Below are positions 41,293 through 53,599 of a DNA stretch of 64,000 bases, piece after piece. The position numbers and the translations under genes were made by a program. The notes under the pieces are model-generated. The model was not told where the DNA came from, made no database searches, and worked only from the letters and a program-made list of their open reading frames with translations. Each line of letters starts with the position of its first letter. The first letter of the stretch is position 1. Source of the stretch: Rhynchopus sp. YZ270_cl-10 (Eukaryota; Euglenozoa; Diplonemea; Diplonemida; Diplonemidae); NCBI GenBank assembly GCA_964035575.1, contig OZ037833.1, forward strand, positions 186,001-250,000. The letters run 5' to 3'.

Positions 41293-41625
41293 ATATTTTA
41301 CACCCCCATTATTTTTGAACATATTCAGGAATAAGTCCTTTACCTTTTGAATGCTAAGGTACAAAGATAGCCCGAGTTGTGTTCTTCACTCTTCACCACA
41401 TTTTTGTGGTACGGAAACCTCTACAAAAAAAGGAAAAAATAAAGACGAACCTAAACAAAGAAAATCTCTGTGTTTAATCACCGAAGAATGTACACACTTC
41501 TTGTTTTATTTTTTTACACACAATTTTGCATCCACTACAAGTTTGCAAACTCGAAGGGGAAGGTTATTTTCTCCTTCTTTTGTAACCAGCAGAGAGTGCA
41601 TACTTCTTGCACGATCAAAGTGCAA

Positions 41626-41727
41626 TTACCGTAACCATAATTATATATGGACCGTAACAGTAGCCTAACTGCCCGATTTTCTCCCAAAAAGTCCAACATT
41701 TTTACGGTCCATATGTAGTACGATTAC
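41626..41727. repeat. Small foldback
   Basis: Arms of about 28 bp share accgtaa, ccata and tatggaccgtaa with their reverse complement at 41698-41727; the loop is about 45 bp. It is consistent with a MITE. Confidence 0.65.
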
Positions 41728-42420
41728 GGTATAAGTCATCAACGTCACGCCCCGAACGGTGTATACACTCCGCTTCACATCCATCTTATCTGTACAACCA
41801 GCTCTCCAAAAAAAAGAAAAAGTGAAGTTGATAGTGCAAAACGCCTCGGGGACGCAGGCACTGGAAAAAAAAAAGATAGAGTCTTTTGTTTGAGCGCTCG
41901 AAGCCGGAAAAACAAAATGTGTGAAGTATGGTTGCTGTTAATTTGAGTACTCAAAGAAACAAGCAAACTTCTGTCTTTTTTTTTTTCAATCCGATTTGTT
42001 TGCCCGCGCTCCAATATTTTTTTTAGAATTGACAATAAGTTGTTTTTATCAACAAAGAGAATAGTTTATAAGATGAACCCTCTTTGTTTTCTCACCTTCA
42101 CGAGAAGAAAAAAAAGGTTGGTGCAGTGACACTGACACCGTTTTTAGAAAAAAAAAGTAAAAAAAAAAAAAAAAATGGCAACTCTTTTCCTGATTCAAAG
42201 GGTTCTTTCGTTTGCCTCTCCCCTTTGGTTAGCTTTGGTAGGGGGAAGGAAATGAGTGAGGTGACCCATTTGAACCCTTCTTGCAGGTATGCGGCAGTCT
42301 CTCCAAGATAGATAGAGACAGGAGGGAGCAATGTCTGCAAATAAGAAATTAGATTCATATACTTTCAGTTCACAGAGTTGAAAGTATTTGAGAGGGTCAA
42401 CACATGCACCCTTTCTCTTG

Positions 42421-42604
42421 AAATCTTAACGTACACTCTCTGTTGATTCTAAAACGGGGGAGGGTAAAAAAGGCGTGAAAGGTAAATTGGGGAAGAGGTT
42501 GAAAAGTTGGAACGCTTCCTCACCCCAGATCACACTTAGAAAAAGTTGACTTGAAAATACAAAAGCCCTCTCTGTAACAGTGTACCTTTGGTACAATGAC
42601 CGGC
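42421..42604. repeat. Dispersed families B and A side by side
   Basis: 42421-42536 is identical or nearly so to 41126-41238. It is followed at once by a family A copy, 42545-42604 (cttgaaaatacaaaagccct, then ggtacaatgaccggc). Family A also occurs at 31425 and 61141, in each case facing the same way. Confidence 0.8.
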
Positions 42605-43545
42605 GACAAAAAAAAAAACAATAGTTCGCCTGATTTTTGCCTAAAAATTTGCGGTATTTCGTATTGAAACACCAGCAAAACACCAAAAAAATATCAGGCA
42701 AAAAATTAGGTGAAAAAATATTCCACCGATGAACCTCAGCCTCCCGTTGCTTTCGTCACTAAAAACAGAGCTGTGCACTTTTTTTTCGTTTTTGAACGTA
42801 TCAGCCATTGTATCCTCCCTAGTAAACTTGTTTAAGCAGCTCTGCTGCGTCTTGGGGGTCTCTCGATTATATATTTTTAGGCTTCGCGTCCTGCATGTTT
42901 ATTGTCCACTTGCATCTGCAAGGTTGGAAGAGGGTAACAGGGGAAACTCATTAAAAATCATTCACTCACTCATCAGGATTTTTTGTGTTTCCCCGGTCTC
43001 ACCCTCCGTACGTTAACTTCGCATAGTGTTTGCCAAAAAATTAAAAGATTGGGGCGGTAGGGTTTTTTATTCGGATTTGCGTTTTTTGCTTTTTGCTCTT
43101 ATATATATCGAGAGACCCCTTCGCGTTGGTAACGGTAAACCCTTTTTCCCTCCCCATTTCTTTTTTCTTCACAGCGAGACCCCCCTCCCCCCCACACAAC
43201 AATGCATACTCGGGTATTCCACTGTTGGAAATTTTCCGATTCTCAGAAAAGAAGAAAAAAAGCTGAAAAGATGGTTCTGCTTCATAATATTATGTAGAAC
43301 ACATCATAAAAATACCCCGAGTTATTCCCCCAATGTTTTTTTGATTTTCTTTTTTTTTACCGCAGACAACGCAGGGGAATCCAATAAAATCATTTTTTTT
43401 TTTTTTCTTTTTTGAGTACCAAAAAAGTACGAGAAAAAAAATGAAGATTTAAAAAAAAAACGTACTCTGCAGACACTCAAAACAAACTGGAACCCCTCTC
43501 TCTCATCTTTTTTTTTCACCTTTTTTTCAAAAATCACTTTCTTTT

Positions 43546-46500
43546 TCACCTAAATGACACACCCAACGACGGAGCAGGGCGACTCAGCGAATAAGACGTT
43601 GGGGGCGGGGCTAGGATCACGGTGTCCCCTGTCGTAGGTGCCACCTCCACCTTGGGCATGGGCAGTTCACAACACAGGTAGGTGGGGGTCCGGCAGTAGG
43701 ACCGGAGAAGCTCTTGATAGATTGATGCCTCTTCGGAGTGCAGCGCGTTTTTAGAATAGCCTACAGCAGCATAGAGAGGGAGATCTCGTTGGGTGAAAAC
43801 GTTTTCATCTGTATCTTCTTCATCGAGGTTGACAGTACCACCCAACAGTTGTGTAACTATACGCCCCCTCGCAAACCCAACCGAATCAGACCGGAACACA
43901 TTCGCAAGAAGAGGTAGCCCAAAGCACGCTACGGTATCGTTTCTCGAATATAGGTCGTTCTTCCGCGCGACAGTTACCTTTACAATTGGAAGACATATCT
44001 CACAGCTTTCCTCTGCATCCTCTTCGGATTGCGCTTCGGAGAGCATTTTTGGTGGTGTACTTCCATTTAATGAGGCAGGCTTTTTCAATAGGTACCAGGC
44101 ATAGTTAGGCGAATATGAATACGTTGATGTCTGCTTTGTGCACCAATATTCATGCACCGCGTCAAGCGAGGATGCGGAAGATGAAAAAACTATTTCATGT
44201 TTTGCGTCAAGAATGATAAGAGCATAGTCATCAAGAGAGTCTGAAATAGGTGTAGTCGAAGGGAGCACTCTGTCAGAAGTGAGTCGCGAGGCTGCCTCAA
44301 GGTTCATCACCTCCGATGCTTCATTCACACTCTGCAAACGGCAGAGCAGCCACCTACAAAGCTCTGCCACCGTAAAAGGGTCCTCCCTCCCATACTCTGG
44401 ACGCGCGTAGTCCTCCCCCAACTCCTCCGCCTTCACCTCTCTCGAAAGGTGAAAATAATGCTGCGACGTTATCCCTGGCTCCGCAGGAAGTAGTTCTCCT
44501 TCGAGGAGAGTGCTGTATTGCGATCCTTCTTGGAAAAACGCTTCGGTACTTTGCGACTCCGACCGTAACACTGAGGCCGTCAAAGGGAGTGAACCGAGCA
44601 CATTGATGTACGTTTCTCCACTGATTTGATCCATCTCGCTAAGGGGGAGTGGGAGGTGTTCGAAGTATAGGCGGTAGTGCGTGAAGCCGTCTTTGTCCCC
44701 GGGGTACATATCGGCCTCGCGGATGAGGGTGTCCAGCTCTCGGTCGTGGTGGTAGTATTTTAAATGAGTAGAATCCGGTTTGTTGTCCATCCGTTTGTGT
44801 ACCGTGAGGCGTGTTGTGGCTCCGGTCACTCTTGTTTTGAGAATTTGCTGTACAGCGGACACATAGTCATGGTAATCTAAAGGATCCGCTCCTGCAGATT
44901 GAATTGCATTTTGGAAGACCATGCTGTAGTGTTTCCGCAAACGCCGTGCCACTCTCTCGGAGGCTTGTTGTAGTGTCTCGCATTTCCGCAGTGCAAGCTC
45001 GATTGGAGTCCACCGCAGCTTTTCTGGCAGAGCTAGCGGTATCGTCTCTTCTGTCATTCCATTCATTTCTTGGACCTGAGTGACCCCGCGTTTCCAGAGC
45101 GCAGCGCTGAACGCATCGACTGAGTCCAAGACAGGAAGCGAAAGGGGGTTCTTATTGTTGTAGGGCAGCGGTTCGAGGAGAACTGTCATCCGGTGGAGGG
45201 TCTCGAGGAAGTAGTCTCTGCAGGAAAAGATGACGGAATCGGGGCCATTGTGTTTGAAGAGGTGCAAATCTGCGGGCGTCGCAGGGGGGGAGCACATTGC
45301 CCCCAACGTGGCACGTTCTGTGTGCGCCACTGGCTCCTTGTATTTGTCAAGCTCCGGGAACATAAGATAGCGCAGCTGTTCTTCAGAGTGGTACTGCTGG
45401 ACAATGATGATCGTTTCGCGGCGCGTCGCCTTGCCAAGCCAGCCGTCGTACCCCGTAGCTGAGGTGTTGTCCCAGCTGTAGTAAGAGGACTGAGGCGCCC
45501 GAGGAAGTTCTGGGACAACCTCCGCGAGGTTCTGTTTACCTTCCGTTGCATCGGCAGGGGCGTGAACGATTCCGGTGATCTTCTTTTCCGATTCTTCGAT
45601 GAAGACGGCGGTTTGTGGTTCACTCAACCCTTCATTTGCACTGAGGGCGACGGCAGAGAGAACGTCGGATGCGCTGGTAGTCGCGAAGTTGCACGACACT
45701 ACACCACACACACTAAGCTTCTCGTCATCCTCCAACGCAAAAGGATCATACTCCTTGACAAAGACGAGCCCACCCTCTCCTTGCAGCACTTCGTCATTGG
45801 AGAGAAGCGAGACCTGCCGTGATGGCGCAGAAGGGGGGGTAACGTCCTCCCGCACTTCGACCACCTCAACAAAAACAAATTGAGTCTGCACAACCGTCTC
45901 GCTCTGACTGACGTACCCAAAACAGCTTTCCAGGGTGCTCGAATTCGCGTCTTCCATGCGTTCAAAGACCCTCGACGCACCGTGTTCTCCACAATACTCT
46001 CGCTGCGACTTCACGGAGCTTACCCCTTCTTCGTCTATGGTGCTGACTGCATCAAAGGTCACCAGAGGGGTACGGCAACCGCCATCAATCTTTGAAGAGT
46101 CCTTATCGATTTTCCAAAGGCGGATGGTCTTTCGAACGGTCGCATTGGGGTCGTTCAGGTACTCCACCAACCCTGACTCTGGGTCAGTCTGAAGCAACAT
46201 TGCCAATACTCTAGAACGAAGCTCCCCCATAGTCGCCCCCTTCGACACCCTTACTGCCATTGGCGGTTCGGTTGGTGCTGGTAGATCCGCTTCTTCTGCT
46301 TCTGCTATATTCTCTTTTGCGCGCATAAACCTTAAATTCGCTGCAGTCACCGCACTGCAGAGCCCCTGAGGGGTTTTCTTTAGGTCCAACCCTTCGACCA
46401 TATCCTTTGCACAGAGGGGTACGATATCGAAGAACCGGTATGCTTCGTCTCTCTCCTTCTTTTTAGCGGCCTCGCGTTGTAGCGCTCTCTGAAACCTTCT

Positions 46501-48019
46501 TCTGACAGGGTCCAGATCCTCTGGGGTTGGCATCGTGTAGAGCTTCTCGGTACTGCTCTTTCGGACGTACGTCAGTAAATATGCAGTCGGGGAGGAGCCG
46601 CCCCAGGCAGATGGGGGAGATCCAAAAGAGTCCTGCACCGCCTCCTCGCAACGCGCTGCGGAGACGGTCGAATCATTAAACTTCACCCACGGCTCAGAAG
46701 GCCCCTCCGGCTTCGCATAGCACCAATAGTGCCCCCCATGGATCGTCCCACTATGCACCGTAACCGCATGAAGACAATACTGAAAATCCTCCCCTCCAGG
46801 CGGCTGTGCAAACGACTCTGCCGTACATTCTCTTGGTAAATCCCCTTTTGAAGCATCAGAAGCGTCACGTGGCAGACCAGATCCTTCGACATATTGACTG
46901 AGATCGAGCTCGAGGGGAAATGCGAATCGGTCATTCACCTTTTTTTGGTTTCCGGTGTATGGATCGAACTCAAATCGGTTCAGATGTAGTATCAACACCG
47001 GGGGGAGCGACCTCAGCCGCGCCCCGCGCGCTACGGTATGCAGCTCCTTTCTTCCGTCCTTAAATTCCACGCGGAATTTGTTGTCTCCATCGAGAACCTC
47101 CTCCTTAAAGTAGTCGTGGAGAGATTCTGCGAGATTAGCTTTGTCTTTAACGGTGAGCGAAACGTCATAGCATTCCTCGGTGTGGGTAGACTCATATTCC
47201 ATATCAAGACAACGGGTGTAACGGACTAACTCAAATCGGAATAGCTTTTTGATGAAATTGCTGTGCGGGTTTTTTTCCACCTTTTCGATATGTTCGGATA
47301 ATGAATCGGTTAGGACACGAAGAAGTTCTTGAGCGTCATGCTGTCTCATCACATCCGCCGCAGTCCATCCAAAGCTATCCGTCAACCCTACCGACGAGAC
47401 AGTAGACCTTCCATACGTATCATGTGCCCGATCTCTCGCCACTTCCATTTCGTATAACAGTTTTTGCAGTGCCATAGGGATATTGCTTGCCCCTTTCTCC
47501 GACTCAACGTTCATTCTGTACAGGGACACCCTAAAGTAGGGAATGTTCACCAAAACCTGCAGAAGGGAGTTCAAATAGCAGGTCGCCCCTTGGTTGGAAA
47601 TGCCAGGGTAGCTTCGTGCTTCTGCGTCGGAGTAGAGTCGTTCCGGTGGTGCATTGGAGACAGTGGAATAGGAAGGGAGCGGATCGTTGTAGGCGTACAC
47701 ATCGTCATCATCATCATGTGCACGTGGTGCCAGAGGTGCGGTGTCGAGGGCTCCCCAGGCAGCCTGCGGTGGGGTCGCGGTGCTTAGATACGGCGGTGTG
47801 TCGTACTGTTGTGGCTGTGTTGTTTCTGCAAGCCCCTGGATGAGGATGTCCGCCTGGTTGTCCTCTTCCTTATGGAAAGCGAGCATTGCTCGCAAATATG
47901 TTTCAACATGTGGAGTAGCCTCCTCGCGCACCGCAAAAGAGATTTTCTCTGTAAAAATCTTCAGGATTTGAGGAAAGGAGCCGTCGAGGAAGGAAAGGAG
48001 CGCGGCAATGCTGTAGAGA

Positions 48020-48050
<31 letters not shown>

Positions 48051-50138
48051 GAGATGGTTATGTGTGCAGATGCCACCCTTGTGGAGCCCTTGGGGAAGGG
48101 GAAGGGAGAAGGGGGAGGGTGTGGGGTTTTGCTTCATACTCGGTTATGTGGGTGTTGGCCAGGTCATCTCCGTTGGGGAGGTCGTACAACTTGACGCGGG
48201 AGGTCACAAGGTTGTCGTTCACGAACGAGACCATCTGTAAAAGAAAGATAAAAAAAAAAAATGAATTTTAGAGGGGGTGATAAATCAGAGGGCTTGCACC
48301 CCCCTTATTCTACACCATAAAACCTTCGTTTCTTCGAGCCTTATTCAAAATAATTTCATTAGACACATTCCCAATCCTTTTTCCCGTTTCTTTGTTTCAA
48401 ATAAGACGTACCTTTCTGAGAAACTCGATCATTGTCTTTGGGAGTGGGTTATTGTCTGCGGAGAAGATGGGCGCGGTGTCCTCCTCCTTCGCGTGCGGCG
48501 CGGACGGCTCGGGTGCCACCGGCTGGTGTATCACATCCTCCTCGTCCGAAGGTTCCGCAGAAACAGGCGCGCTGATCGAGACCTTGATTGGGAGAGGCCC
48601 CTCGTCTTCATCAGAGGAGGGTACGTGGAAGGCCTCATACCGCGGAACGTTCGGCCTTTCCATGAACTTCTTGGGTGGCGTCCGCTTTGGTACATCAGAG
48701 TCCATCGCTGCCACATTCGCCTTTAGCTTCGCAAAATACCCATGCACACACTGCCACACCCGCCACTGCTGCCCCTTCGGTACGTGCGGTGTGAGGTGCT
48801 CCTTAAATAATTCAGTAAGCTTCTTGCGGGCATCAGGCTCCTCCCAGATCTCAATCAGAACGTTGACCCTGTAAGAAGGGGGAGGGGGGAAGGGGAGGAA
48901 GAGATAAAGGTCAGGTAGAAGCGCAATGCATATAGAACCTCGAGGCGTGCCACTACAAGGGGTTTTATTTCGTAGAGAGACATCTTGTGCAAATTTAAGC
49001 ACCCAGCATCACCCAGATTTGGTTTCAAAGAAAGAAGAAAAAGTCATGTCGAGTATCAGGTTTGCCAAGATGACTGACATTCCGGATTTGCGAAAAGTGA
49101 TGGCTCGGATTTTTTTTTGCACAGAAGTCTGAAACACTGCAGACAAGAATTAGACCTGATAGCGACGAGAGAAGCCACGTGGGACAATCTTGACGCTCAT
49201 TGTGTTGGCGATCTCACTGCACTGGAAGACATCTGTGCAGCAACTTCTTCCGAACTGGTCGGAAGAGAACAGAGGATGGTGCTCACTCGGTGGATGTCAA
49301 GAACACCGGGGAAGTGCACTCAGGCAAAGAGCTCCCTAAATGCCGTCTTTGGGGGACTGGACAAAAGGTCGGGTCTGTCAAAGCACCCCACCACCCAATG
49401 AGGAAAAAAAGCGATCCGTGCGGACAAAAACACCGACACCTCCTTTAAAGGCCTTGCTGTGCGCAAGGCCTCCACAAAGGGGAGCCTCTCCCTCACCTGA
49501 GTAACGAACACTTCCAGCTGCGGAATCGGAGCTTCGGGAAGTCGACATGCTGAAGGTGTACGAGTCTCAAGGATACGTAAAATCGAAAGAAAGGCTGAAC
49601 CTCACCCTTGAGGGCACTGTGGTACTCAATAGGGGCTAAGGGGGAGGGGTAAGGGAGACATACGAGTCCCAGAGGTTTGTCTCAAGGTCTTCAACAGAGG
49701 GGAGGTGGCTGAGCTTGATTTTGACACCTTCGACGCAGTTAATCTCTGTGAGAATCTGTGTGTGGGGGGGTGGTTATTATGTGAAGTGCCGAAGTCGCCA
49801 GGTGCGAGCTGTACTCAAAAAGAAAGAAAAGAAACGATTATAAGATGAACCTTAGCCTCTCTGTTTGCTTAGTCACCTTGATCACATATCGTGCACACAG
49901 CATCAGCTGTGTGGAATCGCAAAAAAGACAATTCTATTATGTGCTTCTTATGTTGTCCCGCGTGGTGACAAATCTTAATGTACACACTCTGTTGATTCTA
50001 AAAACGGGGGGGTGGGGAAAAATCGCGAATAAAAAAATGGGGGAGATATTGAAAAGTTGGAACGCTTCCTCACCCTTTTCCATATATCCTTTTTTACCAC
50101 ACCTCCTTGAGGAGCTCCTTCAGGCGTGCAGGTGCCAT
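43546..50138 (-). CDS. Ubiquitin carboxyl-terminal hydrolase, USP7-like catalytic domain (five exons)
   Basis: 1714 residues from exons 50138-50103, 49755-49664, 48868-48412, 48234-48140 and 48010-43546; phases agree and the total is an exact multiple of three. Donors are GTGTGG, GTATGT, GTACGT and GTATGA; acceptors end in ACAG. The long exon has no ATG at its head, and splicing adds IAALLSFLDGSFPQILKIFT before it. The peptidase C19 domain spans about 355-720: Cys box GISNQGATCYLNSLLQ (Cys near 370), QQD-like MRQHDAQELLRVL, and His box GTIHGGHYWCYAKP (His near 653). It removes ubiquitin from proteins. The C-terminal 1000 residues resemble the extended tail of USP7-type enzymes. The first 225 residues lack a MATH domain and are not recognised. 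Exon 1 is the least certain. Confidence 0.85.
49100..49640 (+). pseudogene. Decayed coding sequence inside intron 2 of the hydrolase gene
   Basis: Plus-strand protein-like pieces (ATREATWDNLDAHCVGDLTA; LREVDMLKVYESQGYVKSKE; KGLAVRKASTKGSLSL) fill most of the 795-bp intron, which is more than twice as long as any other intron here. Unidentified, in several frames; probably an inserted relic. Confidence 0.4.
49838..49880. repeat. Dispersed hairpin family, representative copy
   Basis: ttataagatgaaccttagcc...cttagtcaccttg. Related copies lie at 9192-9238, 26198-26240, 42066-42104 and 54918-54955. Some can form a short stem around a TCTC loop (GAGCC-TCTC-GGCTC at 9205). No known RNA family was recognised. 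It lies inside intron 1 of the hydrolase gene, next to a family B copy (49975-50082). Confidence 0.55.
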
Positions 50139-52192
50139 CGTGTTGCGCTGTCCTGTTCAGGTTCGCAAAAAAAAAAAAAAACAAAGGAGGAGGGGGAAAG
50201 CGTTGTTGTGTAAGGATAGGTGGGGCGCACCCCCTCCCGTCCCCTCACTTCCCCCAGAGTGGGGTGCCTTCTGTGGGTGGTGGTGATGGTGGTGTGGTGT
50301 GCGGGTGTGGGGGGGGCAACAAGAATTGTCAGTCGAAAAGTATAAGTATTTTTCTACTTTCTTTGGTTAATTGATTATACTGAGCAAATAGATGGTGTGA
50401 AACAGAAATAAAAGAAAGATTGGTGTGGCAGAATGGGGGAATCACCCCCCTTCAGCCACACCAAAGGTGAATAAGATTGTTCCAAGCACGTAAACAAAAC
50501 GAGTGAGTGACAACGAGAAAGAGCAAAAGCTAAATATCCAAAAAAAAAAAGAACGAAATTTGGTAAGAGGACCCTCTCGGTCACGAGACTTTATTACAGG
50601 CCTAGGCACACCTCATCCTGAGTGTGGCTGAGATGCGACAAAGGAACTCTGGTCTCAGACTCTGACGACATTTCTTTTGTTAGATTTGTTACTAAATTGT
50701 ATTTGTGTAAATATACAGGACTGAACTGGACACACAAAGTGCACGCTATTAACACCCCTTTTTTATTGAAGTGATGTTGGGTGACCAAATTTGGACCAAA
50801 AAAAATACTGTTGAGAGCAACCTGAACGAGCAAGAAGACGGAGTCCGGGCGTTTTTGCGAAGTCACCTAAAAACCAAAACAAAACAAAACAAAATACAGA
50901 GAGGTGGTATTAAATACAACAGTGATGGCAACGGAAGTCGCCAAAAAAGCTTAAAAGATGATCTGTGCCTCATCTGTGAGATAAATGTGTCTCTTGTGCA
51001 CAAAAAACCGAGAATCTTTTTTTGTGAACGTAGGAAATAACAAAGAAATAACAAATACCAAACAGGTGGGCGGAAGCATTTTTCTTGACAACGCTTTTAA
51101 TATTTACTGCAGCAAACTGCGGGGATCTCCATCGCCACAAGGTGCTGTGCAAGAGAATTAAAAAAAGAGAGAAAAAAACAGGATTTGAACAACAGGATTT
51201 GTGCTTTACTTGCACCTCCCTTTTGTCCCCCAAATCACAAAAAAAAGTTAAAAACAAAGCAGGATACCTTCTGGGGTGTGGTTTCCCACTCCCTCTGTTC
51301 CTTTTATGCAAAAAAAACACAAAAACAAAAGTGAAGTTATTAATGCAGGCACCTCCGACTGACCCACGTACGATGCCAGCCATCCGGATGAAAGCACAAG
51401 TACCCTGCGGCCAACAACAGAAGATGTAAAAAGGAAATCTAATGACTGGCCCGTACCGTAAGAGAACGAGGGCGGTTCACAACCGCTCGACAGCCGGCGG
51501 CCCACCTTCCGTTGAAGAGTTGTGAGCTTACAGGTACTGCAGTTCGCTGCACCCAACGCTTGATGCACGATAGTCTACACAAGAGAGCAGAAACCCAAAA
51601 ACACAAAAAGGGTGGGCGGGGGGGTCACAACATCTCTCTCTTGGCGCCCCATGCTGTACCGACAGTTGGGCCTCACCCTTTCTCTTAGGGATATACATGG
51701 ACGTCCTTACAGGCAGCACACCGTAACCCAAAGGCGTGGCAGAGAGACTCCGCAGAGCGACTCTGGCCTGACCGCTGGCCATTTATGCTCCGGGTGCGAA
51801 CACCCATCATAGCATAGGGGGGCCAGCCTGACCCAGCATTTATATACCCTGCCAGGGTGAACTTGCATAAAAGAGGGCAGGGGCGTTTAGACCCTGAGGA
51901 CTAGGGGAAGTCCCGCATACCCCAACAGAAAGACAAAGGCTATGCACTGGTGATATAGGAGAGGCAGGGTTGCTGAAAAACAAAAAGACCCTGAAGGCAC
52001 AAAAACGCCCCGCATACCCCTCCTCGCCTCCTGTTTTGTAATCTCTCAGGTAGGAGACATCGGTTCGAGCGGTCAACACCTTCATAGAGTTTCTGGAGGA
52101 ACGGACCCCCGGATGCAATTTAAGGTCCAGCCCAGGACCACAATAAACAAAATACAAGAAAAAGCAAAAAAATTGTAACCTCACCTCACCTT
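50139..52192. other. Gene-free stretch
   Basis: No convincing gene in 2 kb. The right half contains small open frames on the plus strand (near 51610-51810) without recognisable domains. The only clear feature is the 66-bp repeat at 51332-51397. The left edge (50139-50200) is a T-run and CAG on the minus strand, the probable 5' processing site of the hydrolase mRNA. Confidence 0.5.
51332..51397. repeat. Dispersed 66-bp repeat, copy 2
   Basis: Almost identical to 12238-12304 (gcaggcacctccgactgacc, acgtacgatgccagccatcc), same orientation. Confidence 0.8.
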
Positions 52193-53599
52193 TCATTCAC
52201 AAGAAATCGACACCCTCTTTGCCCGCACAGCTGCCACCCCCGCACCCACTGGCGGACAACCTGGTGGTGTATCGGGCGTGCCTGAAGACTCCTCTGCATC
52301 ACATCTTGCGAGCGGCGCGTACGAGGTAAACCGACCACGCTCTATCTCACAGAGCGAGCCAAACGATGGCACCACACCACCACCACCACCCCTCCCACCC
52401 AAAGGCGACACAACCGGACTCCCCACTCTGCTGTACGCCATGATCGCAGAACGCTTCTTCCTTGCATCGTTCCTCACGATCCACCCCCTCGCAAACGCCT
52501 GCAGCCTCACCACCGCAACACCCCGTTCACTGCGCTTCTTTTCTTTGAGAAATGCGTCCCTCGATTGGACTGCAGCTTTCATAGCGGTGGCGTTTTGGGG
52601 AATATTAAATTGCTCTAAGACGTCGATGCAGGCGTTGTGTGTATCCTCCGCTTCTTTAATCCCATCAAGAGAGCGAAGGGAGAGTAGGACCTCTGCCCTT
52701 CGTGCGGTCAACTCCGCGCCGTACCGTTCAGCCAGCGCTGCGTCTGCTTGTAAAAGAGACAATGCTTTTCCGTATATTCTTGCCGAATCATTTCGTAGGT
52801 GATGTGCGGTACGGATCCTCATGCAATTTGCTGACCATTCGTACTTCCCTTTCGCCAATTCACATAATGACTCTATCAGCATTTCAGTTTGCATGATTTC
52901 TGACACATCTACCGGGCCAAGTGTACAGCACATCTCAGCCACACCAATGCCTTCTTCGAACAGACGAAGTGAACAGGCTGCTCGAGACACCGCCAAAGCG
53001 TACCGTACTGCCTCCGCACACCCAGCCCCCTTCCTCACCATCGCCGTACAGTATTGTGACAACCGCATATCTAAGGCCTCCTTATACATTCCTTGGGATT
53101 CTCTCACTTCAGCGATTTTATCAAGACGTAGTGCATAACCCATGTCTTTCATTGGTGGAGGGAGTTTGAATGGACCCAAATATTTGTAGGTTTGAGGGAA
53201 CAAAGGGGACGAATTGGAGCTAGAGAGAGAGTCGGTTCGAAAGGAAGAACCGATTCGACGGAGAGGTGGGTCAGAGGTGCGTCGGATGGAGGTTGCGAGG
53301 GGGCGGGTGGGGGTGGTGTCGTTGTCGTCATCAGAGGAGCCGATGGAGGAGGTGTCGAGGCCGTCGAGGGGGAGGCGGAAGAGCGGTGGTGGGGGTTCGC
53401 CAAAGGGGCGGGCGCGAGGCGAGGCGCGTCGGGCGCGGGCGGCGCTTTCTCCAATATCTAAGACGCTTTTGCGGCGATAGTTATTCGCCTTGTGCTTCAG
53501 AATAGACTCCTTTCTCCGCTGCTCCAGAAGCGGCTGAGGGCAGGAAAAGGTCCGTGTAGTGCCTTTGTTTACCACTTTGTTTTCCAATTTGAAACTCAT
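52193..53599 (-). CDS. Helical-repeat protein with IQ motif
   Basis: 468 residues. The first 130 residues are basic and Ser/Pro-rich. Residues about 145-350 are a run of amphipathic helix pairs of TPR character (ALRLDKIAEVRESQGMYKEA, MRLSQYCTAMVRKGAGCAEA). Residues about 361-383 contain an IQ motif (VVRLQAFARGWIVRNDARKK), a site for calmodulin or related light chains. The tail is Gly/Ser-rich. This layout suggests a cytoskeletal or flagellar scaffold that responds to calcium; no named family is claimed. ATG at 53599 is first in frame. Confidence 0.8.
   Translation of the reverse strand: MSFKLENKVVNKGTTRTFSCPQPLLEQRRKESILKHKANNYRRKSVLDIGESAARARRASPRARPFGEPPPPLFRLPLDGLDTSSIGSSDDDNDTTPTRPLATSIRRTSDPPLRRIGSSFRTDSLSSSNSSPLFPQTYKYLGPFKLPPPMKDMGYALRLDKIAEVRESQGMYKEALDMRLSQYCTAMVRKGAGCAEAVRYALAVSRAACSLRLFEEGIGVAEMCCTLGPVDVSEIMQTEMLIESLCELAKGKYEWSANCMRIRTAHHLRNDSARIYGKALSLLQADAALAERYGAELTARRAEVLLSLRSLDGIKEAEDTHNACIDVLEQFNIPQNATAMKAAVQSRDAFLKEKKRSERGVAVVRLQAFARGWIVRNDARKKRSAIMAYSRVGSPVVSPLGGRGGGGGVVPSFGSLCEIERGRFTSYAPLARCDAEESSGTPDTPPGCPPVGAGVAAVRAKRVSISCE

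Larger units (their letters stand above)
40637..43545. other. Repeat-rich gene-free stretch
   Basis: No gene in 2.9 kb. It holds a run of 49 A (about 41000-41048), a 43-bp direct repeat around a family B copy, a foldback at 41626-41727, and copies of families A, B, C and the hairpin family. The right end is AT-rich with many T runs, the 3' flank of the ubiquitin hydrolase gene. Confidence 0.6.

Noticed and set aside
48397-49002. A separate small gene (201 codons) upstream of the hydrolase
   Set aside because: Its ends match intron boundaries with agreeing phases on both sides; it is better explained as exon 3 of the hydrolase gene plus intron sequence.
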